Shown: positions 22,894-32,916 of the stretch, piece by piece
Layout of the letters: every line of letters starts with the position of its first letter
How positions within the stretch are numbered: position 1 is the first letter of the stretch
DNA from: Rheinheimera sp. D18
Lineage (GTDB): Bacteria; Pseudomonadota; Gammaproteobacteria; Enterobacterales; Alteromonadaceae
Length of the DNA stretch: 64,000 nt
Direction of reading: 5' to 3'
Assembly: GCF_004345025.1 (NCBI RefSeq)
Contig: NZ_CP037745.1
Coordinates: 2,976,001-3,040,000, forward strand
The notes under the pieces: model-generated
The model's database searches: none
Told to the model about the DNA's origin: nothing
What the model saw: only the letters and a program-made list of their open reading frames with translations
Program-made: the position numbers and the translations under genes

Positions 22894-24138
22894 CTAATTA
22901 ATAGAACTGAGAACAGGTTTGTACTTACGATTGCGTTTTAACTCTAATTGATAGAGAAAATTACCTAATTGGTTAAGAAGGGGCAAAGCAATTTCTTCAA
23001 CCTGATAATTATCATCGTTTAGCACCTCGTTGTCATTTGCATAAACCACGGCACTTAGAAAAAACTCTATCTGATTTTTTACATCAACTATATAGGCTCC
23101 ATCGATAACGTGGCCGTATGCCCATCCAGTCTTATTAAAAATCTTTATATGATCAGGCACATTTTGATTAACGCCACCAAACATTAAAAATTTTGAGTAG
23201 TTAGGCGGGAACGCTATGGCGTCATATTTTGGTTCGATACTAGAAGGCGGTAACATTGACATATAACGAAGGACGAAATCACGTTGTTGCTTACTAATAT
23301 TGAAACGTTGATGAACGGGATAAAGCTCTGGAAATACGATGCGTTTAATAATGCCGTCGAAATCGGTTAGGCTTAAACGATTTTTATCGCTAAAGTCCAT
23401 CGGTCGGTGAACCATTTTACCCGCAGCTATATATGCCTTACCTATAACCGGCTTATCACTATTAAGATACTGCTTCGTGGATGTACGCGCAGGTAGTTGA
23501 AACAGCACTTTGTTATTATCGTCAACAAACCGAATTGGATTATATGATCTATTCTGTTCTGGCGTAAAAGGCAGACTAAGCCGATGCGTAATTAAGGTGT
23601 TAGGTAAACCTTTAGCGGCCAGTGCATTGTTTATATAGTCTTGCCCCAACAGTTCATACAGCCGATTACTTGCATCATTATCACTAACGAGCAAAATTTT
23701 CTTAATATAGTGAGCGATGTTTGGCACGCCCTTAGAATTACTAAGGTCGGAGTCCTGAATAGTTTGCTCAGCCGATGCGCTATCAGTAAGCATAGTAGTA
23801 GTTGCCGAAATTCCAGATGCTTTATGTTGCTCAAGCCACTCTAAAGCGAGCAGCGATATAGGCAGTTTTACTGTGCTTGCAGGGTAAAAGTAATTTTGCT
23901 CATTCAGCCCTAGCTGATAGGTCGTTAATGTAGGCTGGTTATCATGATCGCGATCAACCTGAGTATAGATAATTTGTAATTTATATTTTGTTTGCTGTTG
24001 AACAACGTGATTTAAAATTGGGTAAGTTAATGCGGTATCTTTGAGCAAAGGCAGTAAGGGGTAAAATGTATCGTCGGCTAGGCAGGGATTAACAAAAAAT
24101 GGACTTAGTAGTAGTGCGCAAACAATTCGCCTGATCAT
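22894..24138 (-). CDS. Secreted serine hydrolase, class A beta-lactamase-like fold
   Basis: A 414-residue protein with a signal peptide (MIRRIVCALLLSPFFVNPCLA, cleavage near residue 21). It has the three penicillin-recognising motifs in order: SxxK as PASTVK (Ser88, Lys91), SDN as VSDNDASN (residues 152-154) and KTG as FNKTGWAYG (336-338). It is much longer than a class A beta-lactamase (about 290), with an insertion of roughly 80 residues between SDN and KTG, and no Omega-loop ExxLN is evident. It may be a peptidoglycan or other periplasmic hydrolase rather than a resistance enzyme; substrate is unknown. It has its own promoter and lies between the alpha operon and the rRNA operon. Confidence 0.85.
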   Translation of the reverse strand: MIRRIVCALLLSPFFVNPCLADDTFYPLLPLLKDTALTYPILNHVVQQQTKYKLQIIYTQVDRDHDNQPTLTTYQLGLNEQNYFYPASTVKLPISLLALEWLEQHKASGISATTTMLTDSASAEQTIQDSDLSNSKGVPNIAHYIKKILLVSDNDASNRLYELLGQDYINNALAAKGLPNTLITHRLSLPFTPEQNRSYNPIRFVDDNNKVLFQLPARTSTKQYLNSDKPVIGKAYIAAGKMVHRPMDFSDKNRLSLTDFDGIIKRIVFPELYPVHQRFNISKQQRDFVLRYMSMLPPSSIEPKYDAIAFPPNYSKFLMFGGVNQNVPDHIKIFNKTGWAYGHVIDGAYIVDVKNQIEFFLSAVVYANDNEVLNDDNYQVEEIALPLLNQLGNFLYQLELKRNRKYKPVLSSIN

Positions 24139-24171
24139 GGTTAAGTTACTTTAAAGCTTGGCAATAACTCC

Positions 24172-24200
24172 ATCATACGGTTTGTAATAAGTAAAAACAA
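24172..24200 (-). promoter_or_regulatory. Promoter of the serine hydrolase gene
   Basis: TTGTTT (24195-24200), a 17-nt spacer and TATGAT (24172-24177). An inverted repeat GTTTGT/ACAAAC spans the -35 and spacer (about 24180-24202) and could be an operator. Confidence 0.5.
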
Positions 24201-24207
24201 ACGGGCA

Positions 24208-24236
24208 TAAAAAAACCGGACCTAAGTCCGGCTTTT
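24208..24236 (-). terminator. Terminator of the alpha operon
   Basis: CCGGAC (24216-24221) pairs with GTCCGG (24226-24231) over a CTAA loop. On the minus strand it is followed by seven U. It lies just after the rplQ stop. Confidence 0.9.
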
Positions 24237-24250
24237 AATTAAACGGCTAC

Positions 24251-24649
24251 TTATTCTGCAGCTGTTTCTTGAGTTGGTAGAGCGTCCACTTCTGCACGGT
24301 CAACTAACTCAATGTAAGCCATAGGTGCGTTATCACCGGCACGGAAGCCACACTTTAAAATACGAGTGTAACCACCTGGACGCGCGTTGTAACGCGGGCC
24401 CAGCACGTTGAATAACAAACCAACAACTTCTTTATCACGAGTACGGGCAAAAGCTAAACGGCGATTTGCAACGCTATCATTTTTTGCCAATGTGATCAAT
24501 GGCTCGATCACACGACGTAACTCTTTTGCTTTTGGCAAAGTCGTTTTGATGATTTCGTGCTTCACCAACGAACTTGCCATGTTGCGGAACATTGCCGTAC
24601 GGTGGCTACTGTTCATGTTTAACTGACGACCACTCTTGCGATGGCGCAT
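24251..24649 (-). CDS. rplQ: 50S ribosomal protein L17
   Basis: 132 residues (E. coli 127), beginning [17 protein letters not shown], the standard L17 N terminus that binds 23S domain III/VI near the exit tunnel. The extra length is an acidic Ala/Thr/Glu tail (LPTQETAAE). It is the last gene of the alpha operon, 39 bp after rpoA, and is followed by a strong intrinsic terminator. Confidence 0.98.
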   Translation of the reverse strand: MRHRKSGRQLNMNSSHRTAMFRNMASSLVKHEIIKTTLPKAKELRRVIEPLITLAKNDSVANRRLAFARTRDKEVVGLLFNVLGPRYNARPGGYTRILKCGFRAGDNAPMAYIELVDRAEVDALPTQETAAE

Positions 24650-24688
24650 GATCTATTCCTTCTCACTAAACCAGAAACTGGTATCTGA

Positions 24689-25678
24689 TTAGTCTTTGTT
24701 TACCAGGCTTGCTGGCGGCCAATTCTCTAAGCGCATGCCTAGTGATAAACCGCGTGATGCCAGCACGTCCTTGATTTCGGTAAGCGACTTTTTACCTAAG
24801 TTAGGAGTTTTAAGTAACTCCACTTCGGTACGCTGAACCAGATCACCAATGTACTGAATCTGCTCTGCCTTTAAGCAGTTAGCAGAACGAACTGTTAATT
24901 CCAAATCATCGACCGGACGTAACAGAATCGGATCAAACTCCGGTTTCTCTTCGCGTTTTTCCGGTTCGCTCTTGTCGCGCAACTCGACGAAGAATTCTAG
25001 CTGTTCGGCTAAAATTGTTGCTGCACGGCGAATGGCTTCCTCTGGCTCAACTGTGCCGTTGGTCTCCATATCGATGATCAGTTTGTCCAAGTCGGTACGC
25101 TGTTCAACACGCGCTGCTTCAACCGAATAGGCTATACGCTCTACCGGGCTAAAAGAGGCATCAAGTAACAGACGACCAATAGGACGCTCGTCATCATCTG
25201 AGGACAAACGCGCTGATGCAGGCACATAGCCGCGGCCACGTTCAACTTTAAGGCGCATACTGAATTCAGTTTCACCTGTAAGGTTGCAAATAACGTGCTC
25301 TGGGTTAACAATAACCACACCGTCGCCATGCTGGATGTCACCAGCTGTTACAGGGCCAGCACCTTTCTTCGTCAAAGTCAGAGTGACTTCATCTTTGTCT
25401 TCCAGGCGAACGGCAAGGCCTTTAAGGTTCAACAGAATATCGATGATATCCTCTTGGACACCTTCTTTGGCGCTGTACTCATGGAGAACGCCGTCTATTT
25501 CTACTTCAGTCACTGCACAACCTGGCATTGACGAAAGTAAAATACGACGCAACGCGTTGCCCAAGGTATGCCCGAAACCGCGCTCAAGTGGTTCCAAAGT
25601 AACTTTGGCACGAGTTGGGTTGATTTTTTCGATACCAACTAATCTCGGCTTAAGGAATTCGGTGACAGAACCCTGCAT
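24689..25678 (-). CDS. rpoA: RNA polymerase alpha subunit
   Basis: 329 residues, identical in length to E. coli. The alphaNTD (residues 1-235, with [22 protein letters not shown] for dimerisation) assembles beta and beta'. The alphaCTD (about 250-329, with [18 protein letters not shown]) contacts UP elements and activators. The ATG at 25678 ([11 protein letters not shown]) with GAGAGGATACA upstream is chosen over an in-frame ATG 18 nt earlier. It is the fourth gene of the alpha operon, between rpsD and rplQ. Confidence 0.98.
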   Translation of the reverse strand: MQGSVTEFLKPRLVGIEKINPTRAKVTLEPLERGFGHTLGNALRRILLSSMPGCAVTEVEIDGVLHEYSAKEGVQEDIIDILLNLKGLAVRLEDKDEVTLTLTKKGAGPVTAGDIQHGDGVVIVNPEHVICNLTGETEFSMRLKVERGRGYVPASARLSSDDDERPIGRLLLDASFSPVERIAYSVEAARVEQRTDLDKLIIDMETNGTVEPEEAIRRAATILAEQLEFFVELRDKSEPEKREEKPEFDPILLRPVDDLELTVRSANCLKAEQIQYIGDLVQRTEVELLKTPNLGKKSLTEIKDVLASRGLSLGMRLENWPPASLVNKD

Positions 25679-25702
25679 TGTATCCTCTCTTAACAATTAG
25701 CC

Positions 25703-26323
25703 TTACTTAGAGTAAAGCTCGACGATTAACTGTTCGTTGATGTCCGCAGACAGGTCTGAACGCTCTGGCAGACGTTTAAATACGCCTTCTAGCTTCGTTG
25801 TGTCTACTTCGATCCAAGTTGGTTTCTCACGTTGGCCAGCGATTTCTAGCGCAGCACCGATACGGGCTTGCTTCTTCGCTTTTTCACGTACAGAAATAAC
25901 TTGTTCAGGTAATACAGCATGTGATGGCACGTTAACAACGCGACCATTTAACATGACCGCTTTGTGGCTTACCAGCTGACGTGCTTCAGCACGTGTGCTA
26001 GCCAGACCCATGCGGTATACAACGTTGTCTAAACGAGTTTCTAACAACGTTAATAGGTTTTCACCTGTATTACCTTTCAAACGAGCAGCTTCCTTGTAAT
26101 AATTACGGAACTGCTTTTCTAATACGCCATACATACGACGTACTTTTTGTTTCTCGCGTAACTGTAAACCGTAGTCTGATAAACGACCGCGACGAGCGCC
26201 GTGCTGACCAGGTGCAGTGGTTAAGTTACACTTTGAATCAATTGCTCTTACGCCGCTCTTCAGGAACAGATCTGTACCTTCGCGACGACTTAGTTTGAGC
26301 TTAGGACCCAAATATCTTGCCAT
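25703..26323 (-). CDS. rpsD: 30S ribosomal protein S4
   Basis: 206 residues, same as E. coli. A primary 16S-binding protein at the five-way junction and, by homology, translational repressor of the alpha operon. [23 protein letters not shown] leads, and the S4 RNA-binding domain includes [24 protein letters not shown]. It has a single N-terminal cysteine (Cys32), so it is the zinc-free form. Gaps are 33 bp from rpsK and 24 bp to rpoA. Confidence 0.98.
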   Translation of the reverse strand: MARYLGPKLKLSRREGTDLFLKSGVRAIDSKCNLTTAPGQHGARRGRLSDYGLQLREKQKVRRMYGVLEKQFRNYYKEAARLKGNTGENLLTLLETRLDNVVYRMGLASTRAEARQLVSHKAVMLNGRVVNVPSHAVLPEQVISVREKAKKQARIGAALEIAGQREKPTWIEVDTTKLEGVFKRLPERSDLSADINEQLIVELYSK

Positions 26324-26356
26324 CTTCTTTCTCCAATAATCCGTGAAGCGCTGTAA

Positions 26357-26746
26357 TTACACGCGACGTTTTTTAGGTGGACGACATCCGTTATGTGGGA
26401 TAGGCGTCACGTCGGTGATATTTGTGATTTTATAACCAGCGCCATTCAGTGCACGAATCGCTGATTCGCGGCCTGGACCTGGACCATTCACAAACACTTC
26501 AAGGTTCTTTACACCATATTCTAACGCGGCAGTACCTGCGCGCTCTGCAGCAACCTGAGCAGCGAATGGGGTAGATTTACGTGAACCACGGAAACCTGAA
26601 CCACCAGCTGTTGCCCAGCATAATGCATTACCTTGACGATCAGTAATCGTCACGATGGTGTTGTTAAAAGAAGCATGGATATGAGCCATACCGTCAGAAA
26701 TTTGCTTTTTTACCTTTTTACGGGCACGAACTGGTGCTTTAGCCAT
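26357..26746 (-). CDS. rpsK: 30S ribosomal protein S11
   Basis: 129 residues, same as E. coli. It lies on the 30S platform near the 3' end of 16S and forms part of the mRNA exit path. The conserved C-terminal [20 protein letters not shown] is intact. It starts 11 bp after rpsM in the alpha operon. Confidence 0.98.
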   Translation of the reverse strand: MAKAPVRARKKVKKQISDGMAHIHASFNNTIVTITDRQGNALCWATAGGSGFRGSRKSTPFAAQVAAERAGTAALEYGVKNLEVFVNGPGPGRESAIRALNGAGYKITNITDVTPIPHNGCRPPKKRRV

Positions 26747-26757
26747 GTTGAATCACC

Positions 26758-27114
26758 TTATTTCTTAATCGCTTTACGTGGGCCCTTGCGGGTACGCGCA
26801 TTAGTTTTAGTGCGCTGACCACGAACCGGCAGACTACGACGGTGGCGTAGGCCACGGTAGCAACCAAGGTCCATTAAACGCTTAATGTTTAATGTGATTT
26901 CACGACGCAAGTCACCTTCAACGGTATACTTTGCAACTTCGTCACGAAGAGTATCTAACTGTGCATCAGTTAATGAGGCAATTTTAGTACTTTCTTCAAT
27001 GCCCACTGCAGCTAAAATAGCTTTAGAGCGGGTCTTACCGATACCATAAACGTACGTCAAAGAGATGATCGCATGTTTATTATCGGGGATGTTAATGCCA
27101 GCGATACGGGCCAC
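26758..27114 (-). CDS. rpsM: 30S ribosomal protein S13
   Basis: 118 residues, same as E. coli. It is in the 30S head, contacting the P-site tRNA and forming a bridge to the 50[23 protein letters not shown] begins from a GTG start, as in E. coli, with AAAGGAG upstream. The GTG and the next codons (GCC CGT A) are complementary to TACGGGC in the leader, matching the S4-controlled alpha-operon start region. It is the first gene of the alpha operon. Confidence 0.98.
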   Translation of the reverse strand: MARIAGINIPDNKHAIISLTYVYGIGKTRSKAILAAVGIEESTKIASLTDAQLDTLRDEVAKYTVEGDLRREITLNIKRLMDLGCYRGLRHRRSLPVRGQRTKTNARTRKGPRKAIKK

Positions 27115-27163
27115 TAACGTTCTCCTTTAATAGAGTTTAAAATGTCAATTTGAAAAGCCCGTA
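27105..27163 (-). promoter_or_regulatory. Candidate S4 operator at the start of the alpha operon
   Basis: TACGGGC (27157-27163) is fully complementary to GCCCGTA in rpsM codons 2-4 (27105-27111), with the Shine-Dalgarno and GTG start between them. S4 of E. coli represses this operon through a pseudoknot around the rpsM start. The pairing is seen; the S4 role is inferred. Confidence 0.5.
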
Positions 27164-27192
27164 AGGATACTCAAATTGCGCTTATATTGCAA
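27164..27192 (-). promoter_or_regulatory. Candidate alpha operon promoter
   Basis: TTGCAA (27187-27192), a 17-nt spacer and TATCCT (27164-27169). If used, transcription would begin near the TACGGGC leader element. The same gap also has a partial hairpin after rpmJ (GGGCT/AGCCC near 27200-27228). Confidence 0.5.
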
Positions 27193-27245
27193 ACAATAAC
27201 GGGGCTAAACTAAAAAGCTCAGCCCGCGGTATTATTTTTCTGCTA

Positions 27246-27359
27246 TTAGCCTTGGCGCTGTTTATGCTTTGGCTCACTGCAAATCACGCGAACTACGTTG
27301 TTACGCTTGACTACTTTGCAGTTACGGCAGATCTTCTTAACGGAAGCTCGTACTTTCAT
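27246..27359 (-). CDS. rpmJ: 50S ribosomal protein L36
   Basis: 37 residues, read directly from the minus strand: [20 protein letters not shown], then [17 protein letters not shown]. Cys11, Cys14, Cys27 and His32 form the zinc ribbon, so this is the zinc-binding (C+) form. It is one residue shorter than E. coli L36 (38), in the ICSEPKH segment. It is the last gene of the spc operon, 21 bp after secY. Confidence 0.95.
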   Translation of the reverse strand: MKVRASVKKICRNCKVVKRNNVVRVICSEPKHKQRQG

Positions 27360-27380
27360 AACTTAACTCCGCAAACTATC

Positions 27381-28709
27381 TTAACGGCTATAACCTTTAA
27401 GATTTGCCTTTTTAAGCACAGAATCATATTGATGTGACATCAAGTGAGTCTGTACCTGTGCCATAAAGTCCATAATAACAACAACGATAATCAGTAGTGA
27501 TGTACCACCGAAATAGAACTGTACGTCCCACGCTACCATCATGAACTCAGGAACTAAACAGATAAAGGTAATATACAAAGCACCTGCTAAGGTTAACCGA
27601 GTCATTACTTTATCAATGTATTTTGATGTCTGTTCGCCAGGACGGATCCCAGGGATAAAAGCACCAGATTTCTTCAAGTTATCCGCTGTATCACGAGGGT
27701 TAAACACCAACGCAGTATAGAAGAAACAGAAGAAAATAATGGCGGCGGAGTATAACATCATATACAACGGTTGTCCCGGAGATAATGTTAATGCTAATTC
27801 CTGAAGGAAATTAGCCACCATGCCTTCACCTGAGCCAAACCAACTGGCTATTGTACCAGGGAACAGAATAACGCTAGAAGCAAAAATTGGTGGTATTACG
27901 CCGGCCATATTTACTTTTAACGGTAAATGGCTGCTCTGTGCAGCAAATACCTGACGGCCCTGCTGACGTTTAGCATAATTGACCACAATCCGACGCTGGC
28001 CGCGTTCAAAGAACACCACAAACCAGGTAATCGCGATTACGATCACACCTATTGCTACTAACAATAAAAAGTGCAAATCGCCTTGACGTGCCTGCTCTAT
28101 CGTCTGACCGATAGCCGACGGGAAGCCGGCAACAATACCGGTAAAAATTAACAACGAAATACCATTACCGATGCCACGTTCTGTAATTTGTTCACCTAAC
28201 CACATTAAAAACATGGTGCCAGTAACCAAGCTGATTACTGCGGTGAAGTAAAATGCAAAACCTGGGTTTATTACTAAACCTTGCATCATATTAGGCAGAC
28301 CAGTGGCAATACCAATAGCCTGTAACGTTGCTAACCCTAACGTACCGTAGCGGGTCATCTGATTAATTTTGCGCTTTCCAGCTTCGCCTTCTTTTTTCAA
28401 CTCAACCATTGCAGGATGAACTACCGTTAATAGTTGAATAATAATAGAGGCAGAGATGTAGGGCATAATACCCAGTGCAAAGACAGATGCACGCTCAAGT
28501 GCGCCACCGCTGAACATGTTAAACATTTCAACGATGGTGCCCTTTTGTTGCTCGAATAACTGAGCCAGCACGGCGGCGTCAATTCCAGGAATTGGCACAA
28601 ATGAGCCTAATCGAAATACGATTATGGCCAGAAGTACAAATAGCAGACGGGCTTTCAGCTCGCTGAAACCGCCTTTTGCACTTCTTGAGTCAGAACCTGG
28701 TTTAGCCAT
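27381..28709 (-). CDS. secY: Protein translocase channel SecY
   Basis: 442 residues (E. coli 443) with ten membrane helices; central pore of the SecYEG inner-membrane translocon. [14 protein letters not shown] marks helix 1, and the cytosolic C5 loop [23 protein letters not shown] for SecA and ribosome contact is intact. It is second to last in the spc operon, between rplO and rpmJ. Its partner secE is in the same window at 56809-57195. Confidence 0.98.
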   Translation of the reverse strand: MAKPGSDSRSAKGGFSELKARLLFVLLAIIVFRLGSFVPIPGIDAAVLAQLFEQQKGTIVEMFNMFSGGALERASVFALGIMPYISASIIIQLLTVVHPAMVELKKEGEAGKRKINQMTRYGTLGLATLQAIGIATGLPNMMQGLVINPGFAFYFTAVISLVTGTMFLMWLGEQITERGIGNGISLLIFTGIVAGFPSAIGQTIEQARQGDLHFLLLVAIGVIVIAITWFVVFFERGQRRIVVNYAKRQQGRQVFAAQSSHLPLKVNMAGVIPPIFASSVILFPGTIASWFGSGEGMVANFLQELALTLSPGQPLYMMLYSAAIIFFCFFYTALVFNPRDTADNLKKSGAFIPGIRPGEQTSKYIDKVMTRLTLAGALYITFICLVPEFMMVAWDVQFYFGGTSLLIIVVVIMDFMAQVQTHLMSHQYDSVLKKANLKGYSR

Positions 28710-28721
28710 CGCGTACTTTCC

Positions 28722-29156
28722 TTATTCTTCGACTTTACCGCCAGCGGCTTCGATAGCTGCACGCGCGCCTTTAGTTGCTCCTAAACCTTTTACGGTTACT
28801 GGACGAGTAATCTCGCCAGACAGAACAACTTTAGCGAACTTAACAGTACGAGAGATAATGTTAGCTTCCATTAGGCTTGCTAAGTCAACTACATCACCTT
28901 TAACCGCTGCAAGTTCATGCAGGCGTATCTCGGCAGAAACCAAAGATTTCTGAGACGTGAAACCGAACTTAGGTAGACGCTGTTTCAATGGCATTTGACC
29001 GCCTTCGAAACCAGGACGTACTTTACCACCTGAACGTGACTTCAAACCTTTGTGACCACGACCAGCAGTTTTGCCTAAGCCAGAACCGATACCACGGCCT
29101 ACACGGCGTTTTTCTTTCTTGGCACCTGGTGCTGGAGCAATAGTATTTAATAGCAT
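28722..29156 (-). CDS. rplO: 50S ribosomal protein L15
   Basis: 144 residues, same as E. coli. The Gly/Arg/Lys-rich N-terminal extension ([21 protein letters not shown]) runs into 23S rRNA as is typical of L15. It is a late-assembling protein. Gaps are 3 bp from rpmD and 12 bp to secY, in standard spc order. Confidence 0.98.
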   Translation of the reverse strand: MLLNTIAPAPGAKKEKRRVGRGIGSGLGKTAGRGHKGLKSRSGGKVRPGFEGGQMPLKQRLPKFGFTSQKSLVSAEIRLHELAAVKGDVVDLASLMEANIISRTVKFAKVVLSGEITRPVTVKGLGATKGARAAIEAAGGKVEE

Positions 29157-29159
29157 CTG

Positions 29160-29342
29160 TTACTCCTCCACTTTAACCATGTAGAACACTGCGTTTACCA
29201 TACCGCGCACTGAAGGTGTATCCTCAAGTTCAACAGTATGACCAATGCGGCGTAAACCTAACCCTATTAACGTAGCACGGTGCTTCGGTAAACGACCGAT
29301 ACCAGACTTCAGTTGGGTTACTTTAATTGTTTTCTTAGCCAT
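29160..29342 (-). CDS. rpmD: 50S ribosomal protein L30
   Basis: 60 residues (E. coli 59): [20 protein letters not shown] followed by [20 protein letters not shown]. It binds 23S domain II. It lies between rpsE and rplO with gaps of 6 and 3 bp. Confidence 0.97.
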   Translation of the reverse strand: MAKKTIKVTQLKSGIGRLPKHRATLIGLGLRRIGHTVELEDTPSVRGMVNAVFYMVKVEE

Positions 29343-29348
29343 GGCAGA

Positions 29349-29852
29349 TTACCCCAGAATGTCGTCAACGCGTAGACCGCGTTTAGCTGCTATTTGTGAA
29401 GGCGACTTAACAGCTGCCAGCGCATTAATAGTAGCGCGAACTACGTTGATTGGGTTAGTTGAGCCGTAACACTTAGAAAGAATGTGATGTACTCCAGCAA
29501 CTTCAAGTACGGCGCGCATTGCACCACCGGCGATTAAGCCTGTACCTTCAGCAGCAGGTTGCATGTAAACATTCGAACCAGAGTGCACACCCTTAACTGG
29601 GTGATGCAAAGTGCTACCATTTAACTCTACTTGGGTCATGTTGCGACGTGCTTTTTCCATTGCTTTTTGAATAGCAGCTGGAACTTCACGTGCTTTACCA
29701 TAACCAAAACCAACGCGACCATTACCGTCACCAACCACGGTTAAAGCGGTGAATGAAAATATCCGGCCACCTTTAACAACTTTCGACACGCGGTTTACTG
29801 CAACAAGCTTTTCTTGTAAATCAGATTGTTGTTTAGTTTCTTCGTTAGCCAT
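29349..29852 (-). CDS. rpsE: 30S ribosomal protein S5
   Basis: 167 residues, same as E. coli. It contributes to decoding accuracy and mRNA helicase activity at the entry tunnel. The S5 double-stranded RNA-binding domain starts [20 protein letters not shown], and the second domain contains [13 protein letters not shown]. It is 9 bp after rplR in the spc operon. Confidence 0.98.
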   Translation of the reverse strand: MANEETKQQSDLQEKLVAVNRVSKVVKGGRIFSFTALTVVGDGNGRVGFGYGKAREVPAAIQKAMEKARRNMTQVELNGSTLHHPVKGVHSGSNVYMQPAAEGTGLIAGGAMRAVLEVAGVHHILSKCYGSTNPINVVRATINALAAVKSPSQIAAKRGLRVDDILG

Positions 29853-29861
29853 GAGCTACTC

Positions 29862-30212
29862 CTAGAACTGAAGACCGGCTTCACGCGCCGCGTCAGCTAA
29901 AGCCTGTACGCGACCATGATACTGGAAGCCACTGCGGTCAAAAGCACAAGCAGTAACGCCTTTGGCTACTGCGCGTTCGGCGATCGCTTTACCTACAGCC
30001 TTAGCAGCGTCTACGTTACCAGAATACTTAAGTGAATCTTTAATTGAAGCTTCTAAAGTAGAAGCTGCAGCGATCACTTCAGCATTTGGTGCGATAAGCT
30101 GGGCGTAGATGTGACGTGGTGTACGATGTACAACCAAGCGATTCGCACCTTGTTCGATAATATTTCTGCGGGTGCGTTTGGCACGGCGCAGACGAGCAAG
30201 TTTCTTATCCAT
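29862..30212 (-). CDS. rplR: 50S ribosomal protein L18
   Basis: 116 residues (E. coli 117). It binds 5S rRNA with L5 and L25. The basic N terminus ([20 protein letters not shown]) and the [21 protein letters not shown] terminus are conserved. It is 9 bp after rplF. Confidence 0.98.
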   Translation of the reverse strand: MDKKLARLRRAKRTRRNIIEQGANRLVVHRTPRHIYAQLIAPNAEVIAAASTLEASIKDSLKYSGNVDAAKAVGKAIAERAVAKGVTACAFDRSGFQYHGRVQALADAAREAGLQF

Positions 30213-30221
30213 CGTCCTACC

Positions 30222-30755
30222 CTACTTTTTCTTCGCTTCTTTACGACGCACGTTTTCGTTTGCATAGCGCACACCTTTGCCTTTGTAAGGCTCTGGTTTA
30301 CGGTATGCCCGGATGTTAGCGGCGACCTGACCAACTAATTGCTTGTCAGCACCTTTTACCATTATTTCTGTCTGGCTTGGTGTTTCAATTGTGATACCGT
30401 TAGGGATCTCAAAAGCGACTGGGTGAGAAAAACCCAGACTCAGATTTAACACTTTGCCTTCTGCTTTTGCACGGTAACCAACACCGACTAATTCCAGTTT
30501 CTGCGAGAAACCTTCGTTAACGCCTGTTACCAGGTTGTTGATTAAAGAACGGGCAGTACCCGCTTGTGCATTAGCGTCAGTGAAACCTTCGCGAGGTACA
30601 GTGCGTAACACATTACCTTCTACGACAATCTCAACAGCTGGGTTAACATCTAATGTTAACTCGCCATTTTTACCCTTAAACGACACTACCTGACCATTTT
30701 GCGTTAATGTAACGCCGGTTGGAATAGTGACTGGGGCTTTAGCTATACGAGACAT
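30222..30755 (-). CDS. rplF: 50S ribosomal protein L6
   Basis: 177 residues, same as E. coli. It binds near the sarcin-ricin loop and factor-binding site. Two repeated L6 domains are visible, and the C-terminal [16 protein letters not shown] is diagnostic. It is 15 bp after rpsH. Confidence 0.98.
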   Translation of the reverse strand: MSRIAKAPVTIPTGVTLTQNGQVVSFKGKNGELTLDVNPAVEIVVEGNVLRTVPREGFTDANAQAGTARSLINNLVTGVNEGFSQKLELVGVGYRAKAEGKVLNLSLGFSHPVAFEIPNGITIETPSQTEIMVKGADKQLVGQVAANIRAYRKPEPYKGKGVRYANENVRRKEAKKK

Positions 30756-30770
30756 AGATTACTACCTCCG

Positions 30771-31163
30771 TTACGCTACGTAGCCGATAATTTCGCCACC
30801 GATACCAACCTTGCGCGCAGCGCGGTCAGTCATTAGTCCTTTAGATGTTGACACGATGGCCACACCTAAACCGCCCATTACTTTTGGTAATTCGCCACGC
30901 TTCTTGTAGATGCGTAAACTTGGACGACTAACGCGATCGATAGTTTCAATTACAGATTTGCCCTGGAAGTACTTTAAAGTCACTTCCAGCTCTGGCTTAA
31001 CATCACCAGAAACAGCGAAATCAGCGATGTAACCTTCGTCTTTTAATACTTTCGCAATAGATACCTTCATTTTTGAAGATGGCATCTTAACCGCAACTTT
31101 ATTGGCTGACTGGCCGTTGCGGATGCGAGTAAACATATCCGCTACTGGATCTTGCATACTCAT
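30771..31163 (-). CDS. rpsH: 30S ribosomal protein S8
   Basis: 130 residues, same as E. coli. A primary 16S helix 21 binder and, in E. coli, the translational repressor of the spc operon acting at the rplX-rplE junction. [20 protein letters not shown] leads, and [20 protein letters not shown] closes. It lies between rpsN and rplF. Confidence 0.98.
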   Translation of the reverse strand: MSMQDPVADMFTRIRNGQSANKVAVKMPSSKMKVSIAKVLKDEGYIADFAVSGDVKPELEVTLKYFQGKSVIETIDRVSRPSLRIYKKRGELPKVMGGLGVAIVSTSKGLMTDRAARKVGIGGEIIGYVA

Positions 31164-31184
31164 AGATCGTTACTCCCGTGATTC

Positions 31185-31490
31185 TTACCAGCTAGCCTTA
31201 CGAAGGCCAGGAATTTCACCGCGCATCGCCGCTTCACGTACCTTGATCCGGCTCATGCCGAATTTACGAAGGAAACCGTGTGGACGACCAGTTACACGAC
31301 AACGATTACGTTGGCGTGAGGGGCTTGAATCACGCGGCAATGTCTGTAACGCAAGAACGGCTGACCAACGGTCTTCATCAGAAGTCATTGGATTAGCAAT
31401 CGCATCTCTGAGTTCATGACGCTTTGCAGCGAATTTGGCTACCAGTTGTGCACGCTTTACTTCACGTGCTTTCATTGATTGTTTTGCCAT
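31185..31490 (-). CDS. rpsN: 30S ribosomal protein S14
   Basis: 101 residues, same as E. coli, so the long zinc-free form (no CXXC pairs). [20 protein letters not shown] is the signature. It is in the 30S head near the A site. It is 11 bp after rplE. Confidence 0.98.
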   Translation of the reverse strand: MAKQSMKAREVKRAQLVAKFAAKRHELRDAIANPMTSDEDRWSAVLALQTLPRDSSPSRQRNRCRVTGRPHGFLRKFGMSRIKVREAAMRGEIPGLRKASW

Positions 31491-31501
31491 GACCCTACAC
31501 C

Positions 31502-32041
31502 TTATTTCTTAAATGGGAAGTTAAACGCGGCAAGTAAAGCACGTCCTTCGTCATCGGTACGAGCGGTAGTTGTAATAGTGATATCTAAACCACGTACTGC
31601 ATCAACTTTATCGTAATCGATTTCTGGGAAAATGATTTGCTCACGAACGCCCATACTGTAGTTACCGCGGCCATCGAATGACTTAGGATTTACACCACGG
31701 AAATCACGGATACGTGGAATAGCAATAGAGACTAAACGCTCTAAAAATTCCCACATACGTGCGCCACGCAGGGTCACTTTTGCGCCAATAGGGTAGCCTT
31801 CACGGATTTTGAAACCTGCTACTGATTTACGCGCCTTGGTCACTAATGGCTTTTGGCCAGATATAGCTGTTAAATCAGCTACAGCGTGTTCAAGGATCTT
31901 TTTATCAGCAACTGCTTCACCCACACCCATGTTGAGTGTGATTTTTACAATCCGAGGGACTTGCATGACGCTGGTGTAGCCAAACTGTTTAAACAGTTCT
32001 GGGACTACGGTGTCTTTATAAATTTCATGCAGTTTCGCCAT
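31502..32041 (-). CDS. rplE: 50S ribosomal protein L5
   Basis: 179 residues, same as E. coli. It binds 5S rRNA in the central protuberance and contacts the P-site t[22 protein letters not shown] and the C-terminal [19 protein letters not shown] are typical. The 19-nt rplX-rplE gap is where the S8 repressor site lies in E. coli. Confidence 0.98.
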   Translation of the reverse strand: MAKLHEIYKDTVVPELFKQFGYTSVMQVPRIVKITLNMGVGEAVADKKILEHAVADLTAISGQKPLVTKARKSVAGFKIREGYPIGAKVTLRGARMWEFLERLVSIAIPRIRDFRGVNPKSFDGRGNYSMGVREQIIFPEIDYDKVDAVRGLDITITTTARTDDEGRALLAAFNFPFKK

Positions 32042-32060
32042 CGTATTACTCCAATAGCAA

Positions 32061-32375
32061 TTAAATTACTTCGTTATTCGACTTAAAGAAACGGACTTTT
32101 TTGCCGTCTTCAAGGCGGAAACCTACACGATCTGCTTTACCCGTTTTAGAGTTAAAGATCGCTACGTTTGAAACATGAATTGAGGCTTCTTTCTCAACGA
32201 TACCGCCTGGTTGATTCAGAGCCGGTACAGGCTTCTGATGTTTTTTAACCAGGTTAACGCCGGAAACATAAACACGACCATCAGCTACTAATACTTTAGT
32301 AACCTTACCGCGTTTACCCTTGTCCTTACCAGTAAGAACAACAACCTCGTCATCACGACGGATTTTACTAGCCAT
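32061..32375 (-). CDS. rplX: 50S ribosomal protein L24
   Basis: 104 residues, same as E. coli. An assembly initiator at the 5' end of 23S, next to the exit tunnel. The KOW motif [20 protein letters not shown] is at the N terminus. It is 9 bp after rplN. Confidence 0.98.
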   Translation of the reverse strand: MASKIRRDDEVVVLTGKDKGKRGKVTKVLVADGRVYVSGVNLVKKHQKPVPALNQPGGIVEKEASIHVSNVAIFNSKTGKADRVGFRLEDGKKVRFFKSNNEVI

Positions 32376-32384
32376 GGTGACTCC

Positions 32385-32753
32385 TTACAGTACTTCTGGT
32401 GCTAGAGACACGATCTTCATAAACTTATCGCCACGAAGTTCACGTGTAACAGGCCCGAAGATACGAGTGCCGATCGGTTCCAGCTTGCTGTTTAACAACA
32501 CTGCTGCATTGCGATCAAAACGGATTAATGACCCGTCTTGACGGCGTACGCCTTTGCGTGTACGCACCACCACTGCATTTAGTACATCACCTTTTTTTAC
32601 TTTACCGCGAGGAATTGCTTCCTTAACAGTAACTTTGATGACGTCACCAATTGCAGCATAACGGCGATGTGAACCACCTAAGACCTTAATACACATTACG
32701 CTGCGCGCGCCGCTGTTGTCTGCGACTTCCAGCATAGATTGCATCTGGATCAT
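32385..32753 (-). CDS. rplN: 50S ribosomal protein L14
   Basis: 122 residues (E. coli 123). It lies at the subunit interface, contacting 16S helix 14, and is the docking site of the silencing factor Rsf[21 protein letters not shown] is diagnostic. It is the first gene of the spc operon, downstream of its own extended -10 promoter. Confidence 0.98.
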   Translation of the reverse strand: MIQMQSMLEVADNSGARSVMCIKVLGGSHRRYAAIGDVIKVTVKEAIPRGKVKKGDVLNAVVVRTRKGVRRQDGSLIRFDRNAAVLLNSKLEPIGTRIFGPVTRELRGDKFMKIVSLAPEVL

Positions 32754-32836
32754 CTTAGTGCTCCGCTATTCTACTATATAACCCTAACGGGTTACGCTGC
32801 TTACGAAAAAAACTACCCCTGATAAGAGGGCGCGTG

Positions 32837-32845
32837 ATTATAACA
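32837..32845 (-). promoter_or_regulatory. spc operon promoter (extended -10)
   Basis: The minus strand reads TG-T-TATAAT (TG at 32844-32845, TATAAT at 32837-32842) followed by CACGCGC. No good -35 is present at 16-18 nt, which suits an extended -10 promoter. The leader of about 75 nt has a small ACCC/GGGT hairpin. Confidence 0.7.
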
Positions 32846-32873
32846 GCACTCTTACAAAAAAGGTAGCGCAAAA

Positions 32874-32900
32874 TAAAAACGGCTCCTGATGGAGCCGCTT
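32874..32900 (-). terminator. Terminator between the S10 and spc operons
   Basis: CGGCTCC (32880-32886) pairs with GGAGCCG (32891-32897), with a TGAT loop and five U followed by AUUUU on the minus strand. It lies about 20 bp after the rpsQ stop. Confidence 0.85.
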
Positions 32901-32916
32901 TATATATCTTAATTAC

